Origin: Whitmania pigra
Lineage: Eukaryota > Annelida > Clitellata > Hirudinida > Haemopidae
Assembly (NCBI GenBank): GCA_021613335.1
Contig: JAJTWR010000124.1
Location: 1 to 64,000 of the forward strand
Direction: 5' to 3'
Length of the DNA: 64,000 nucleotides
The position numbers were made by a program, and so were the translations under genes. The notes below the pieces were generated by a model. The model did no database searches and had not been told where the DNA came from. It worked only from the letters and a program-made list of their open reading frames with translations. Numbering within the stretch: position 1 is the stretch's first letter; the number at the start of each line of letters is the position of its first letter. Shown here piece by piece: positions 11,280 to 22,690 of the stretch.

Positions 11280-13590
11280 GAACTTAGAAACTCCTACCGC
11301 GGAGCTAACCGACAGGGAATCATCAGAGGAGTGCCCCCGTCATCAAACGTTTCGGCCCAAACTCCTGACGTTCTCGAGGGGTGGGCCACACACCCGTTGA
11401 TCAGGCGGGTGTCCCTGTCGGTGAAAACCCTACCTATCCGACTTCATCGCAACGCACCGCACGTTATATGATGATCGATGAAATTCACGACGACCTTTGC
11501 GCATCGATCTCATATAATGCAAACTGAGCGTTATAATTTCTTTGAAGCGGCCGCCGACACTTAGAAATAATCGCTCACCGGACGCGCGCATATATTGCCT
11601 CAAACGCTCAATCGCGTTTTTACGTCATTTGCGAATGCGCGCGTCAACAACTGAACAACCAAACCGCGATCTCTATTCTTAGCAACGCTTACGACCTCTC
11701 ATCTCCAAATCCAACACGATGCTGCCTCTGCAGCCTCCGACATTTTTATCATAGCCCTAGTTCTTTCCCGGCTCGATAAACCTATTTTAGTGAGGAACGT
11801 GTAGGCTGACTTACCAACCAAACCTCTCGCCCCAACTTCAATGGGCATTAGCGTTACTCGAAACCCGCTGACCTCTAGATCTTTCGCTAGCTCAGAGTAT
11901 TTCTCTTCTTTCAGCACATTACTTGATTCAATCCTATCTTCCCACGGGACGGTCAACTCTATCAAAATGAGAGCGCCTGACGACGACGAAGCGAGAACAA
12001 CATCCGGCCTCCTGCCGCTATCCCTAAGCAGCTGGGGATATTGTCTCAAACCTTCCAGGTCGGCTGCGACAGTCCAATCCTTAGCTTCTGCAAGAATGTC
12101 TCTCCTCGGAGGGAGTCTATTTTTCTTACAGTGTAGTGAAAAGCCCTCTCGCAGGAAGTATACCTTCCGCTGTAATGCAATCTTGCGAGAATTTGCTTTA
12201 GCTACCGCCGTTTTGGTAGCTTCTACCACTTCCTTTAGGACCTTATTGTGTCGCCACGTGTACCGACCATTGTCGAGGGCATATGCGCAACTTGAGAGCA
12301 CATGATGAAGTGTCTCGAAGCCGCCGCAGAGCTCACATTTGCAGTCTTCCGTTAAACCCCATCTTCGCAAATTGTCCTTAGAGGGAAGTTGGTCATAAAT
12401 CGATCTTATCAGAAAGGCCAGACGATATGGAGACATTCTCCATATCTCGTTCCAACCGATGGAACGCTGAACCACGTCTTCCCACGCGGTCCATCGACCC
12501 TGCTGTGCCTGCTGCACTGCCTTAATGACTCGATCTCTTTCTAAATCTCTCCTCCTCTCCTGAATAATAAGCCTTGCCCTAATCGCAGGGCAAGACTCAG
12601 ACCATTTTGCGAAGTGGTTCCACCCAACAGCCTGACGACCCGATTGAATAGGACCTCGCATTTCTTCGAACGTCAGTTCCGCGACTGACTTATCGATTTC
12701 ATCCTGTGCTGAGAACTTCCTTTTAGTTCTTAACAGTGGTCTAACTTCGCGGATCCTGATGTCCGCAGAGTTATTCAACATCCACTGCGTCCTTATTTTA
12801 GAGACCTCATACTCTTCCACCAGGGAACGAAGAGGTAACCTTAATTTTGAGCTCTTACTGTAGAGGGCAACAGATGACATCCCTGGAGGTAGCCCAAGCC
12901 ACGATCTGATGTATCTGCTAACTTTCCTCTCTAATCCTTCGACTGTGGGCAAACCGATCTCATAGATCGTCAATGGCCACAGCAACCTTGGTAGAAGCAC
13001 AAACTGGAACAACCACACCTTAAACCTTCCCTGCAATGGTGCCTCTCCGATTGCCTTCAAACCCACAACAGCCTGTTCGACAGTGCAACTCTCTTGGTTC
13101 CTATCGTTCAGCGAATCATTAAACACTCTGCCTAGGCTCTTAACCGGTTCCTCGGAAACTGAAGGAACCCGTTGACCCGCTACAACAAACGAGATGTCGC
13201 TGCAGACTTTCCCTTTAACCAGGGCAAGACTTCTCGACTTCGCAGGTTTAAAAGCCATTCGACACCACCAAAGAAGGCCATTGAACTTGTTCAAAGTGTT
13301 CTGAACTGCCGGTCTTCTATTCATTACTAGGGTGGTGTCATCCATAAACGCTTTCACCGAAGGCATATAGAGACCCTTACCTAAATGCGCCTCTGGAACA
13401 TTAGACCCGGCTGCGTTGAGCAGAAGTTGCATCGCCAGTACAAAAAGGGAAGGTGATATTGCACACCCCATTGCAATACCCACCTCCAGAGGAACCCACT
13501 TAGTCGTGTACGTCTTGGTGGAGAACCTCATCATAAACCCGTCAAAATACTGGCACGGGAGTTGGTGAGAGCTTGTTTACTGGCAGCTCT
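11280..13590 (-). mobile_element. 5'-truncated non-LTR retrotransposon with restriction-like endonuclease (R2/NeSL/HERO-like)
   Basis: The minus-strand body consists of a 611-codon open frame (11699-13534) and a GC-richer 3' untranslated region (about 11280-11698). Upstream of the first ATG the frame stays open for about 13 codons (HQLPCQYFDGF), then hits a stop, so the N-terminal zinc fingers and the first reverse transcriptase motifs are lost. That is the usual outcome of incomplete target-primed reverse transcription. The tail holds a GGGCCGAAACGTT motif. A related 3' region occurs at 33.86-34.06 kb. Confidence 0.8.
11699..13534 (-). CDS. Reverse transcriptase (3' half) with zinc knuckle and restriction-like endonuclease
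   Basis: This frame encodes the back half of a non-LTR reverse transcriptase and its C-terminal nuclease, which together nick the target and copy the element RNA into it. The catalytic KAFMDD box is at residues 61-66, after MGCAISPSLF. A Cys-X2-Cys-X7-His-X4-Cys knuckle (CELCGG ... HHVLSSC) is near residues 405-425. A PD-(D/E)XK-type nuclease follows, with RPDVVL and LIELTVPWEDR near 517-540. This order is typical of early-branching non-LTR elements (R2, NeSL, HERO, R4). No stop or frameshift breaks 611 codons, so the insertion is fairly young, but the missing N-terminal part means the copy cannot move alone. Assignment to one clade needs a phylogeny. Confidence 0.8.
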   Translation of the reverse strand: MMRFSTKTYTTKWVPLEVGIAMGCAISPSLFVLAMQLLLNAAGSNVPEAHLGKGLYMPSVKAFMDDTTLVMNRRPAVQNTLNKFNGLLWWCRMAFKPAKSRSLALVKGKVCSDISFVVAGQRVPSVSEEPVKSLGRVFNDSLNDRNQESCTVEQAVVGLKAIGEAPLQGRFKVWLFQFVLLPRLLWPLTIYEIGLPTVEGLERKVSRYIRSWLGLPPGMSSVALYSKSSKLRLPLRSLVEEYEVSKIRTQWMLNNSADIRIREVRPLLRTKRKFSAQDEIDKSVAELTFEEMRGPIQSGRQAVGWNHFAKWSESCPAIRARLIIQERRRDLERDRVIKAVQQAQQGRWTAWEDVVQRSIGWNEIWRMSPYRLAFLIRSIYDQLPSKDNLRRWGLTEDCKCELCGGFETLHHVLSSCAYALDNGRYTWRHNKVLKEVVEATKTAVAKANSRKIALQRKVYFLREGFSLHCKKNRLPPRRDILAEAKDWTVAADLEGLRQYPQLLRDSGRRPDVVLASSSSGALILIELTVPWEDRIESSNVLKEEKYSELAKDLEVSGFRVTLMPIEVGARGLVGKSAYTFLTKIGLSSRERTRAMIKMSEAAEAASCWIWR

Positions 13591-13599
13591 GACTAGCAA

Positions 13600-14105
13600 G
13601 GTAACGTAAACTTTTCGTAAATCTTGCCTTTTCAAGTCTTCCAAAATCACAAGCAATTTAATTTTCAAGTTAAAAATTCATATCTTAGAACCACTGGAGA
13701 ACAGCATTAATCCTCACCTATTACTTGGGTGCTAAATGCTTGGCGATTTGTTTTGCTACTGTAATCTTATTTTAAAAATTATACCAGTTATCTTTTAGGA
13801 TATTGTAAACACATCATTTTTACATGTGGTAATGCAAACAAATTCAGAAAAACTGCTGAAATAATTGCTGGCATATTTTAAAATTCCTGGAGCAGACATG
13901 CAGATAGTAGTTCCATTCAGAGGATGATGTTATACATTCCAAGTAGACATGCCAAGTATGAAATAAAGGTGTGGTGATGCTGTGACAGTGCCACTTTCTA
14001 TCCAATAAACGCAGAGGTTTATCTTGGGAGATAACCAAATGAAGTCAGAGATCAGAATCAGGATGCACGTGTTGTGAAAACAATGATATTAACTTGTTTC
14101 AAATG
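13600..14105. other. Spacer, no gene seen
   Basis: AT-rich sequence with only short chance frames on both strands. Confidence 0.3.
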
Positions 14106-14109
14106 TGTT

Positions 14110-14285
14110 CGGTGGTAGATGCACCAAATATATATAAATGCGTTGCTCTGACAGAAGAATTGCTTTTTCAAGGCATGACCATACGGGGACAATGCTCAAG
14201 AATAAACGAGACATTCCTCAAAGTATGATAGCACAAAACAGAGTCCGCTTACCTTCGATCCTTGTGTTCGATGGTTATTTTATGC
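14110..14285 (+). mobile_element. Second piggyBac-like transposase fragment
   Basis: One frame reads LTEELLFQG, then RGTMLKNKRDIPQS, and ends LPSILVFDGYFMR. This resembles the same core segment as the 9.2 kb fragment (a G-T-x4-N-(R/K)-x3-(I/F)-P pattern), so it is a different copy rather than the other half of that one. Short and degraded. Confidence 0.45.
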
Positions 14286-14389
14286 GATAATTTATTTCAC
14301 ATATTTTATTGTTTGATTTAAAATTTTGGGATTTTTTATTCATTTTCTGTACTATGTCTAATTGCTGGGCGGAGTTTATTTTAATCATT

Positions 14390-14740
14390 CAAAACGGTTG
14401 GACAAACGACAGATTCGTGATAGATATATATGATATATATTCGGATTCTGATCATGAGTTATCGAATCTCAACCGATCTTCAAATATAAAAAAAGTTATG
14501 TACATTGTGACTTAACATTACATTCCTGCTACAGCAGCAGTGGAATAATAATTCTCACTGGGTGGCAGGATATTTTCACCACTACCATCGAATATGTCGA
14601 GAGAACATTTTGTACAGTTTTTGCGAAGACAACTTTCTGCTGTTGATTCGGAGCATGCACATTATGAATATAATAATAAACATAATTTTCAGACGTTAAA
14701 GATTTAATATATAAAAAAAGAAAATAATTTCATAGATTTG
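14390..14740 (+). pseudogene. Diverged ninth copy of the acidic-protein family
   Basis: Two ends match the family. Near 14420-14480 the sequence IDIYDIYSDSDHELSN parallels IDEYSDENDVALPN of copies 2 and 3. Near 14610-14720 the end (TTTTGTACAGTTTTTGCGAAG, then AATATAATAATAAACAT) parallels the 3' end of copy 1 including its polyadenylation region. The middle is deleted or too diverged to align by eye. This is the only other copy to share the copy 1 3' end. Confidence 0.45.
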
Positions 14741-15516
14741 TGTTTTTTTTTATTATGAAAAATTAAATTAAAACTACGTTGATGCCCACGTCTATGCCTT
14801 ATGTTTGTTTTTTACAGAAAAATACATGATCCATAACCTTTAAAACCCCTCTAAAAACTACATCAAAAGGAATGTTGAAACTTCATTCATACACAAATTT
14901 TATTTATGCGAACCTTTCGAAATATCATTAAGCCTTAATTAGAAACGTAAAATGCGAAAAAATTGTGCAAATATATATAGCAGTTTTTCACGTAACTTGA
15001 CAAATTGTATGATTCTTAACTTGTGTCGTTTTGTAATGACAGACAATACATATTTGACTTTTTATATTCATATATCTTCTAAGAGTGACTGCATTGTAGT
15101 AATTGTTTTTTAAATTCTCCCACATATTTTCATTTTGTTCGACAAAATATTTAAAAAGGGTAACATATATTTTGAAAAAAATGATTATTTTATAATGATG
15201 CAGATACATTTGAAGAAACATAAACAATAACTCTAAGATATGATTTTGAAATAATTAATTTTGAAGGCATCTGAATTGATGTCCGCATAGCGTCCAATCG
15301 TATCGTAATTTGACTGGTGATTGCAGAAAAGAGAATACCATTGATCGATTCAGACTGATGACTTGTTTTGAATGTCTTCTTGTGAAAAATGTCTTTTGCA
15401 ATTTCGCTGTACGAACATGGAATTTGAAAGGTAAGACCTATTCGTTGAAAATGTATTGGGAAAAGTCCTCGGAGCATTTAATAAAGTATTCCTGGCATTG
15501 ATAAACCTTTCAAATG
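14741..15516. other. AT-rich 3' flank of the TARP-like gene
   Basis: Probably holds the 3' untranslated region of the gene to the right, which is read on the minus strand. No clear polyadenylation signal could be chosen, and no other gene is supported. Confidence 0.3.
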
Positions 15517-18500
15517 TCATCCATCCCCCATATTTTTTGTAGCAATTTTATCGTTGCCGACAACAGAATTTTCTTCAATAAATGAACATCCATCATGGGG
15601 AAATTTGTGACCTGCTCTTATTGATTTCATTGTACCTTTGGTAAATTCCAACGGAAACCTTTCTTGAAGTGGATTAGAACAAATGTTGTCATCAGTAAAT
15701 GGTGCGTCCTGGTTTTTTGCCGTTAGAATTTTATTATCGTTTCCGAAAGTTACATTGAGAAAATATTCAGAATGTACGGGTTTTTCGCGTTCTATTCCGC
15801 TTACCCTACCCGTCAATCGCTTTGATGTATTAAGATTATTTCGGATCATGTTTGCATCAAACATCGGCGAAGACAAACGCGGAGCAACTCCATCGGCTTT
15901 CTTCGGAATTTTGTTTTTGACTTCGGGTTTGTTTATGCACCCCCCGAGAGCTAGCTTGTGTTCTTCCTGGTCGGCTGGCATTAATTCTTGCCGAGTTGGA
16001 TTTTCTGATCTCATGTTTCTGGTTAATTCGTTGTAAGTCACAGTTGGCTCTTTGGCAACCAACTGGAATCGGACATCTTGAGTGTGAAGCCTCAAAATTT
16101 CAGTATTTGAAATTTCTTGACATGAAAATTTACCGTCTGAAAACACAGAATACGAGAATGCTGCTTTAGTTTATAAACTTGTAAATAATGATAAATTAAT
16201 TAAATACATATCCAATATTCAAGTCTTACCGATTTCATCGTTGTCACTAGGTTTGCTTTTATTTCGTTTCAAGGAAAAGTAAAACTGTATGGAGAGTACT
16301 CCAGTTAGTTCTCCGGAAAAAAACGTTGACACAACTAGAGTAAGTGAAGCGCCATAATGGAAGAGGAACGGGGGGTGTTCTTCGCGCGGTTCAACCTTTG
16401 ATTGGTCCATCGCCTCATCCGTGATGGCCCCGATGTAGATTATTAGTCCAATGAATAAAAATAGTCCTAAGTGAAGTAACGTAAATTTTAACAAAAGAAT
16501 TAAAATTGATAATTGGAAATATTTAAGGAATATCTTTCCTTAACAAAATTTACCAAAAAAATAATTACTTTATATTTTAGAAAAATTGTTATGATAAAAT
16601 TGATCCAATTAGGCAATTGTTAAATATTTAGTTTTTTCACTTAGTCCATAAATTTTCCATCACCTGCCACGATATGTAAAGTTCCAATTGCGATAAAAAT
16701 CTGAATGTTTTGACTGGGCTTGTAATAAGACAGCATAGCAAAAATGCATGTTGCCTGACCAAAGATCAGGATGAGAAAACATGTCACGGGGAAGATTATG
16801 GCCTTCCTCAGTGATACTGATATAAAATTAAATAAGATATCTTTAAATTCAATAAAGTGAGTTATATTTTTTATTTTTACAGAATTTTTTTTAAAATATA
16901 GTTTTATTTTAGTTATCAATAGCAACTCAATAGGACAAAGGTTAAACTCGCTAACTTAAAAAAAATTAAAAATTACAAATTCATTAAGCGTAGTTTTAGA
17001 AATAAAAATAAATTGTTAAAATGTAAAGTAACCAAATCAAATTTATTAAATTAGGTAATTAAAATGATAACCTCATGTCTAAAATTAACTCACAAAGTAT
17101 TGAGTCCGTAGGTCCCAATCCATCCTTTTCAGTGATTAAGAAGTAGTTTATGTTCGAACAGTTTCTTCTTTTTTCTCCCATCTTTTCTTCAATAATGTGG
17201 ACGTCATTATTTAATACGTCATTCGCATGCAATGTCTAATTTGATTAGTTTATTGCAGGATAATATATTTTGTGAAATAATATTATGAAATAATTCAAGA
17301 AAAGATTGAATAGTTAGTTGAATTAAAATCACTCAAAAACATCGACTAAATACAATTTACACCATTACAATCATCATCATCATCATCAAAACAATGCTGC
17401 CTTTATTATTACAACAAACAAAGCAACGAATTGTTAAATATTCTATGAGTTTCTTGGAACATCTTCATTAATTCTCCTCAACCTGGGACGTCGAAAATAA
17501 ATCTCTAAGTTGCCATGACAACTGTTCACGGGATGGAAAACATTCTGGAGGGAAGCATGATGGTCTTCCATAAAAAGATGGTGATGATTATCGTACATTT
17601 GGTTTTTGGCACGTTTTCTTTAAATTTTGTCGCATTAATGATATTAATTAATTATGCATATTTTAAAATATTTTAATAAGCCCAATACAAATGGTTGTAC
17701 TTAAAATGCTTTCCAAATTTAAATCATTAAAATAAACTAAATATATAATATGTAACAGGAAAACATTTGAAGCTATAAAATTATTTTCTAAATAAAAATA
17801 AAAAGCAATCTTTCCCACAATCGTAAATCAAGGGTCACAGACGAATGAAATGAGGCATCAAATTGAAGCCCAGAATCTGATTGGAAAGCAACGTTTCTCA
17901 ACTTGAATTTAGGTCGGCTGAAATGTCATGGAAAGTGTCGCCTTGACATATTTAGCATTTTGAATAATAATATTATTTAATCACAAACTACTAAATATTT
18001 CTCGTTGTTACATCATGTTCACCAAGGCTAAGTTGTCTAAATGTTGTCAATTAGGAAATTACATTTTAAATAAAAACAAAACAAAAATAAAATACAAAAT
18101 GAAAGTACAATGAAATGTATAAACAAAATGAAATTTTCAAACATATAATGCTTATTACATACAACTTAAGTTATTGCAGGTTGTGAAAATGAAGGCCTCT
18201 CTTTACAAGTTTTATAATTTTTAATTTAAAGTAAAGTTTGAGCGACAATTTTACCGTGGCTTGTGATGATAAAATGCTGCCACGAAAGGGTGGATAAAGT
18301 ACTTTCTCTCCTACCCCTGTCAGTAGTATACTCTTTGATTTTTTTCCAAATTCGTATAAGTATTGCTTTAATGATTTTTTTTTTAATTTTTTCAATTTGA
18401 AAATCTTGGCTAAGCCGCTGGAGTGTTAGTAAGTTTTTGTTATTTAGTTGATTTTTAACAAACTTATTAAGTAATACTATAATGCAATACTATAATAAAT

Positions 18501-19962
18501 AATATAAACAATTAATAATTGCTTGTAACATTTTTCTAGGGCCCATAAAGGACGCTTTTAAGAATACCAACCATTTGATCAATTGAAAAAAAATCACAGG
18601 TTTATAGCAATGCACATATAAATTACAAATTTGGCCAAATCAGTTCAATATTTTAAGGGTTATGCTAAAGTTAAGGGATGCTTGTAGCCTTTTTACACGA
18701 AATGTATTATTTTAAATAATTAATTTTTATTATTATATTCATAGTTAATTAAATATATTTGTTCAAGATATTTCTGAATGGAATGAGAAGTATTAAGCCC
18801 TTCAGTCAATAAATTATTATGCAACTAGTTGTAATATGTCACGTAAGATACATTATTCTTTAATAAGAAGTGAAATTCCTTAAACGAAATTTAAATTTAT
18901 AGCGGAAGGCAGACATACTTCTGATCTGTGATTGGTTATCATTAACAATAAAATTAGTGATCGGTAGTCCTTAATTTCCACTCATTTAATGGCCACTACT
19001 TCCTTCCACGGTTGAGTGAACGCAGAAATCAAATTCGATGACTTGAAATCATCTCGTAAGGAAATTCATGCTCCAATGATTTCTCAGTCACAGAAATTCA
19101 CACCATTACGTCTTGCATGATGTCTCGTTTTTTGCCAAGGATGGGCCATTTAGAGGAATAAAGGGCTTAATTCTGAGGGAACCGTTACGTGGTAATACAT
19201 TACGTAGTACGCCATAACATTAATTACATAAATTACATTAATTTCCAAAACCCTCGGGTGCTTCAAGCAGCACCTCTTCTCGCTAACGATTTCTCAATTC
19301 ATCACGCCTCCAGTCAACCGAGACGCAAGACCTGTTGCCATTTTGTGATTCGCCTTTATTGTTTTCATTGATTATGGCGGTGGAGATTGATGGTAATGAC
19401 GACGGCAACGATGATGACGCTGATGATTGCTCAGCATTCACTGGCAAAATGGAAATTTTTCGATTACTGCGAGATTAATTCATATTTGGTAATAATAATT
19501 TGAGGAGATTTTTAATGAAATGAAACAAATGTAATTATGTAATAAATTGACGAAATAACATTAAACTATTGCACCTCACCAACTCCTACATGCAGTCAAT
19601 AACAATCGCCTTATGATTAAAAGTTTTAGGCAGAAAAAATAAGTTGTTCTTTTTTTTAAATTTCGAATGTATGGAAAATTTTATTAAAATGTGTAATAAT
19701 CACAAACTCCAGGTACTTGTTACTAACCATAGAAACATTTGCTCCATAGTCCACTGAAAGTTTCCAAATAAGTTGTGTTTCCGTTGCTTAGACTGATCTT
19801 CTCCTTGGTTATCAACCAGTTTTGACTCACCATTGCCCCAAACAGACTGACAACTGAGTAGCAAGACAGAATCAAAATGGCGTACATGGTGAGAGGGCGA
19901 AGCACGTGACCGAAGCAGAACGTTTTCTTCTCATGGCGCAAACCTTTGCAATATGACCGCAT
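15517..19962 (-). CDS. TARP / calcium-channel gamma-subunit-like four-transmembrane protein
   Basis: Five minus-strand exons: 19962-19728, 17186-17094, 16816-16664, 16466-16230 and 16136-15517. They join with every intron in phase 1 and give 445 codons. The family (CACNG/stargazin-type) consists of membrane subunits of AMPA-type glutamate receptors or voltage-gated calcium channels. TM1 is at about residues 24-46, followed by an NTT glycosylation site and the claudin-superfamily GLW-x2-C motif with a second Cys in exon 2. TM2 and TM3 lie in exons 3-4. TM4 starts with the family's FHYG-x-S motif and ends GVLSIQ. A cytoplasmic tail of about 220 residues follows. It ends NMGDG, so the C-terminal PDZ ligand of vertebrate TARPs is missing. 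The exon 2 acceptor (GAAG) lacks a good pyrimidine tract and was chosen because it keeps the frame. The first intron is 2.5 kb. Confidence 0.82.
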
Positions 19963-20711
19963 GCTGCTGGGCTAACCCTTTTGCGTCTGATCTGGATGGT
20001 CGTAAGACGTGTGCCAATAAGAAACCTTCGAAATACAAAATGAATTCGAACTTTATTCAATTGCATTGATTAAACTCAACAAAATTTTTTCAAATCGTTT
20101 TAATGAAATAGTTTGCTTTTCAAGATGGAATAATATCTTCGTTCATTAAGGTTTTAAAAGAAGTACATTTCGAACATTTCCAAAATAGAAAAAGCGCGTA
20201 AAAAACCCAATTAATAATTAATATTGTTAAATAATATTTTCGATAACAATCGAACCTTTGCATTGAATTTAATTAATTTAAGAAAACAAATTGATTTTTA
20301 ACAGCCCAATCAAATACAAATATTCAACAATATTTTAAAATCCTAACCTACCAATTAATCAAGTGTTTTACAGGTGCTCCTTCGTACAGGTATTTATATA
20401 TACTGCTTATCACGTGACCGACGACCGCGCGCGGTCGACAGCGGATTTCGATGCTTAGAACGTTTACTTACTTTTCAATAATTCTTACAAGTAATTAAAA
20501 CATTTTAAAGTATATGATATAGTAAATATATTATTATTTGATATATTATTATTTAATAATTGAAGTCATACATTACAAGCTCATTATGTACTCTAAAATG
20601 TTGCTATATGCGATATCATTGATACAATCAGAATTATATAATTAAAAAGTATATAATACTTTCATTGCTTTTACGACTACTTTTTACAAGTTAAACGCTT
20701 AAAAAAAGAGA
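19963..20711. other. Upstream region of the TARP-like gene
   Basis: Likely holds the minus-strand promoter and 5' untranslated region. A TATATATA stretch near 20396 and a GC-rich 14-bp palindrome GACCGCGCGCGGTC near 20425 stand out from the AT-rich background. No coding region recognised. Confidence 0.3.
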
Positions 20712-21014
20712 TTGTCCTGGCATGGAAATCCCGCTACATCACATCTTCCTGACGAACATCAATATATGTACCTCTTAATCACTTTGGAGGCCTGTGATGA
20801 TGACGAAGATCGAGGTGGTTGTGATGGTAGTAATGAACCTCAATTGAGAAAGAGCTTTTCTGATGTTTTGTTTTGCCATCCACATGGGGAAGCATTCATC
20901 GACCGCGTAAAATATAAATTACTAAAAAATAGGGACAAAATAAACGCGTCTTCGGCCTCCCAAGTAATAATATTTGTGGATGTATGCCTGGACCTAGGAT
21001 TTACAGACAATTAA
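20712..21014 (+). CDS. Hypothetical 100-codon frame
   Basis: Open from ATG 20712 to a stop at 21014. The protein is acidic near its N-terminus (EACDDDEDRGG) and has no domain, signal peptide or membrane segment that I can recognise. No splice partners were found. It could be a remnant of a transposon gene or chance. It sits in a transposon-rich stretch, which favours a remnant. Confidence 0.2.
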   Translation: MSWHGNPATSHLPDEHQYMYLLITLEACDDDEDRGGCDGSNEPQLRKSFSDVLFCHPHGEAFIDRVKYKLLKNRDKINASSASQVIIFVDVCLDLGFTDN

Positions 21015-21479
21015 TTTAATGGCCTATTTTTTAATCTCCACATTCGGATCATTAAATACCCATAACGAAGACCAAGCTTATCTTCATAAAAGCCTCTTAA
21101 CCCATCCAGTTACATTATCGAAATTGACAATGTCCCCAGAAGCTAAAGAAAAGATCATCTCATCAAGTAACATACAATGTTAAATTACGTAAAAAAATTG
21201 AAATGCACGATGAAATTAGATTATAAGATTCCGTTAAATGTACACTAGATGTTAAAGTTTGAATTTTTACAATGTTGTAAAGTTATAATTCGTGTGGGGA
21301 CGCGTGACCACTATGTATGGTAACCCGAAATTGATGAAAGAATTGAAACTCTGATGGATAATACAATGGTACACCGTAAAGTTGGGAAAGGTATTCAGAA
21401 ATAAAAATTTTTTGCTTAAATTTCAAAGACTTTGCTTTTTTTATTTCTTTTTATTTCATGGTAGCACATACAAGACAGC

Positions 21480-22350
21480 TGGTGGACGCCATGGCGTAGT
21501 TGCCATCATCCTTTTTTAATGCAGAACTGCTACATCATCTTTCCAGTCTCTTGGTAATTTTTCCGAGTTCAAGGACTTCTTAAACAAATTTGCTAAAATT
21601 GCTTTTCCAATTTCTGCCCTTGTCTCATAAAGAAGTTCTAGATGGATGTTATCCACACCAGGACTCTTAACAACTTGTAGTTTTTCTTTTTAGTGAATTC
21701 CAGTGATGGGTAGTTAATAACTACTAGTTAATAACTATAGAGTAGTTAACTACTAGTTAATAACTACTTTAAAGTAGTTAGGAAGTAGTTAATAACTACT
21801 CTTAAAAAAGTAGTTAAAAAATAGTAGTTATTTTGTTAAAAAATAGTAGTTATTTTGTTAACTACAAATAGTTAACTACTTTTTAACTACTTTTAAAAAA
21901 AATTTTAAATAAAATGAAGAAAAATAATTGTTTTCCAATTTCACAATTTGGTACATCACTTTATAAGCATAGTTTCTTCTATTTTTGATTAATAATTTGG
22001 ACAATAAAATTTTGTTGAAAATGTTACACTAGTATAAATAAATATGCTAATAATTATGTCTTGTTCAATTGTCCATAAAATTAATTTTATCAAATGTCAA
22101 CGGAAAAGTAGTTAAAAAATAGTAGTTAAGTCAAGTAGTTAAGGAGTACTTACTAACTACTTATTTAAAAAGTAGTTACAAATAGTTACTAACTACTTTT
22201 TTATAAAAACTAACTACTTTTTTATAAAAGTAGTTGACTACTGTAGTTAACTTTTAGTTTTTTTGTAGTTACTACTTTTTAAGTAGTTAAAGCCCATCAC
22301 TGGTGAATTCTATTTCATATAACTTAATCTTTTCCCCGTTGACAAGGGCT
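21480..22350 (-). mobile_element. LINE reverse transcriptase fragment split by a hAT MITE
   Basis: On the minus strand 21480-21670 reads KSPGVDNIHLELL, then LFKKSLNSEKLPRDWKDD. This is the early palm region of CR1/RTE-like reverse transcriptases (NKSPGxDxI ... PxxWK). The LINE sequence is interrupted at 21693 by the 602-bp MITE and picks up again at 22303, where the 8-bp target copy restores continuity. It ends with a stop after AVLH and is dead. Confidence 0.65.
21701..22302. mobile_element. hAT-type MITE with 8-bp target duplication
   Basis: Ends are the inverted repeats CAGTGATGGG (21701-21710) and CCCATCACTG (22293-22302), which fit the CAG-rich hAT pattern. The 8-bp sequence GTGAATTC flanks both sides (21693-21700 and 22303-22310) as a perfect target duplication. 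The 602-bp interior has no coding region. Both halves are dense in AGTAGTTA/TAACTACT words, so the element can fold on itself. Confidence 0.88.
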
Positions 22351-22690
22351 CCGAGGGCCAACAAGGGCCCCAGGGCAGGACATCATTGCGGTCCCTTGTC
22401 AAAATAGTCAATTCCGGATATAATCGAGTCGATTACAGTCAAGTTTCGGATACAGTCAAGCTGATCTCTTGCATCGTGTAAACACCGTAGCTTAATATTT
22501 TCGATTATAGTAAATATTCTGTTATGGTCAAGTCAACAGTTTTGGACGTGACTATATCCGGAATTTACCGTATTTAGAAATTTTGTCGCTATAATATAAC
22601 CTGTAAATCAAGGTTCAACATTCGTGCATACATGGTGCTAAATTAAAATATAGAATGACTTTTGCGAAGGTAAACGCTGTTCGTCATCTA

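Noticed and set aside
17187..17235. Longer form of TARP exon 2 starting at 17235
   Set aside because: An ATTAG acceptor there brings a stop (TGA) in the frame required by exon 1; the shorter exon keeps phase 1.
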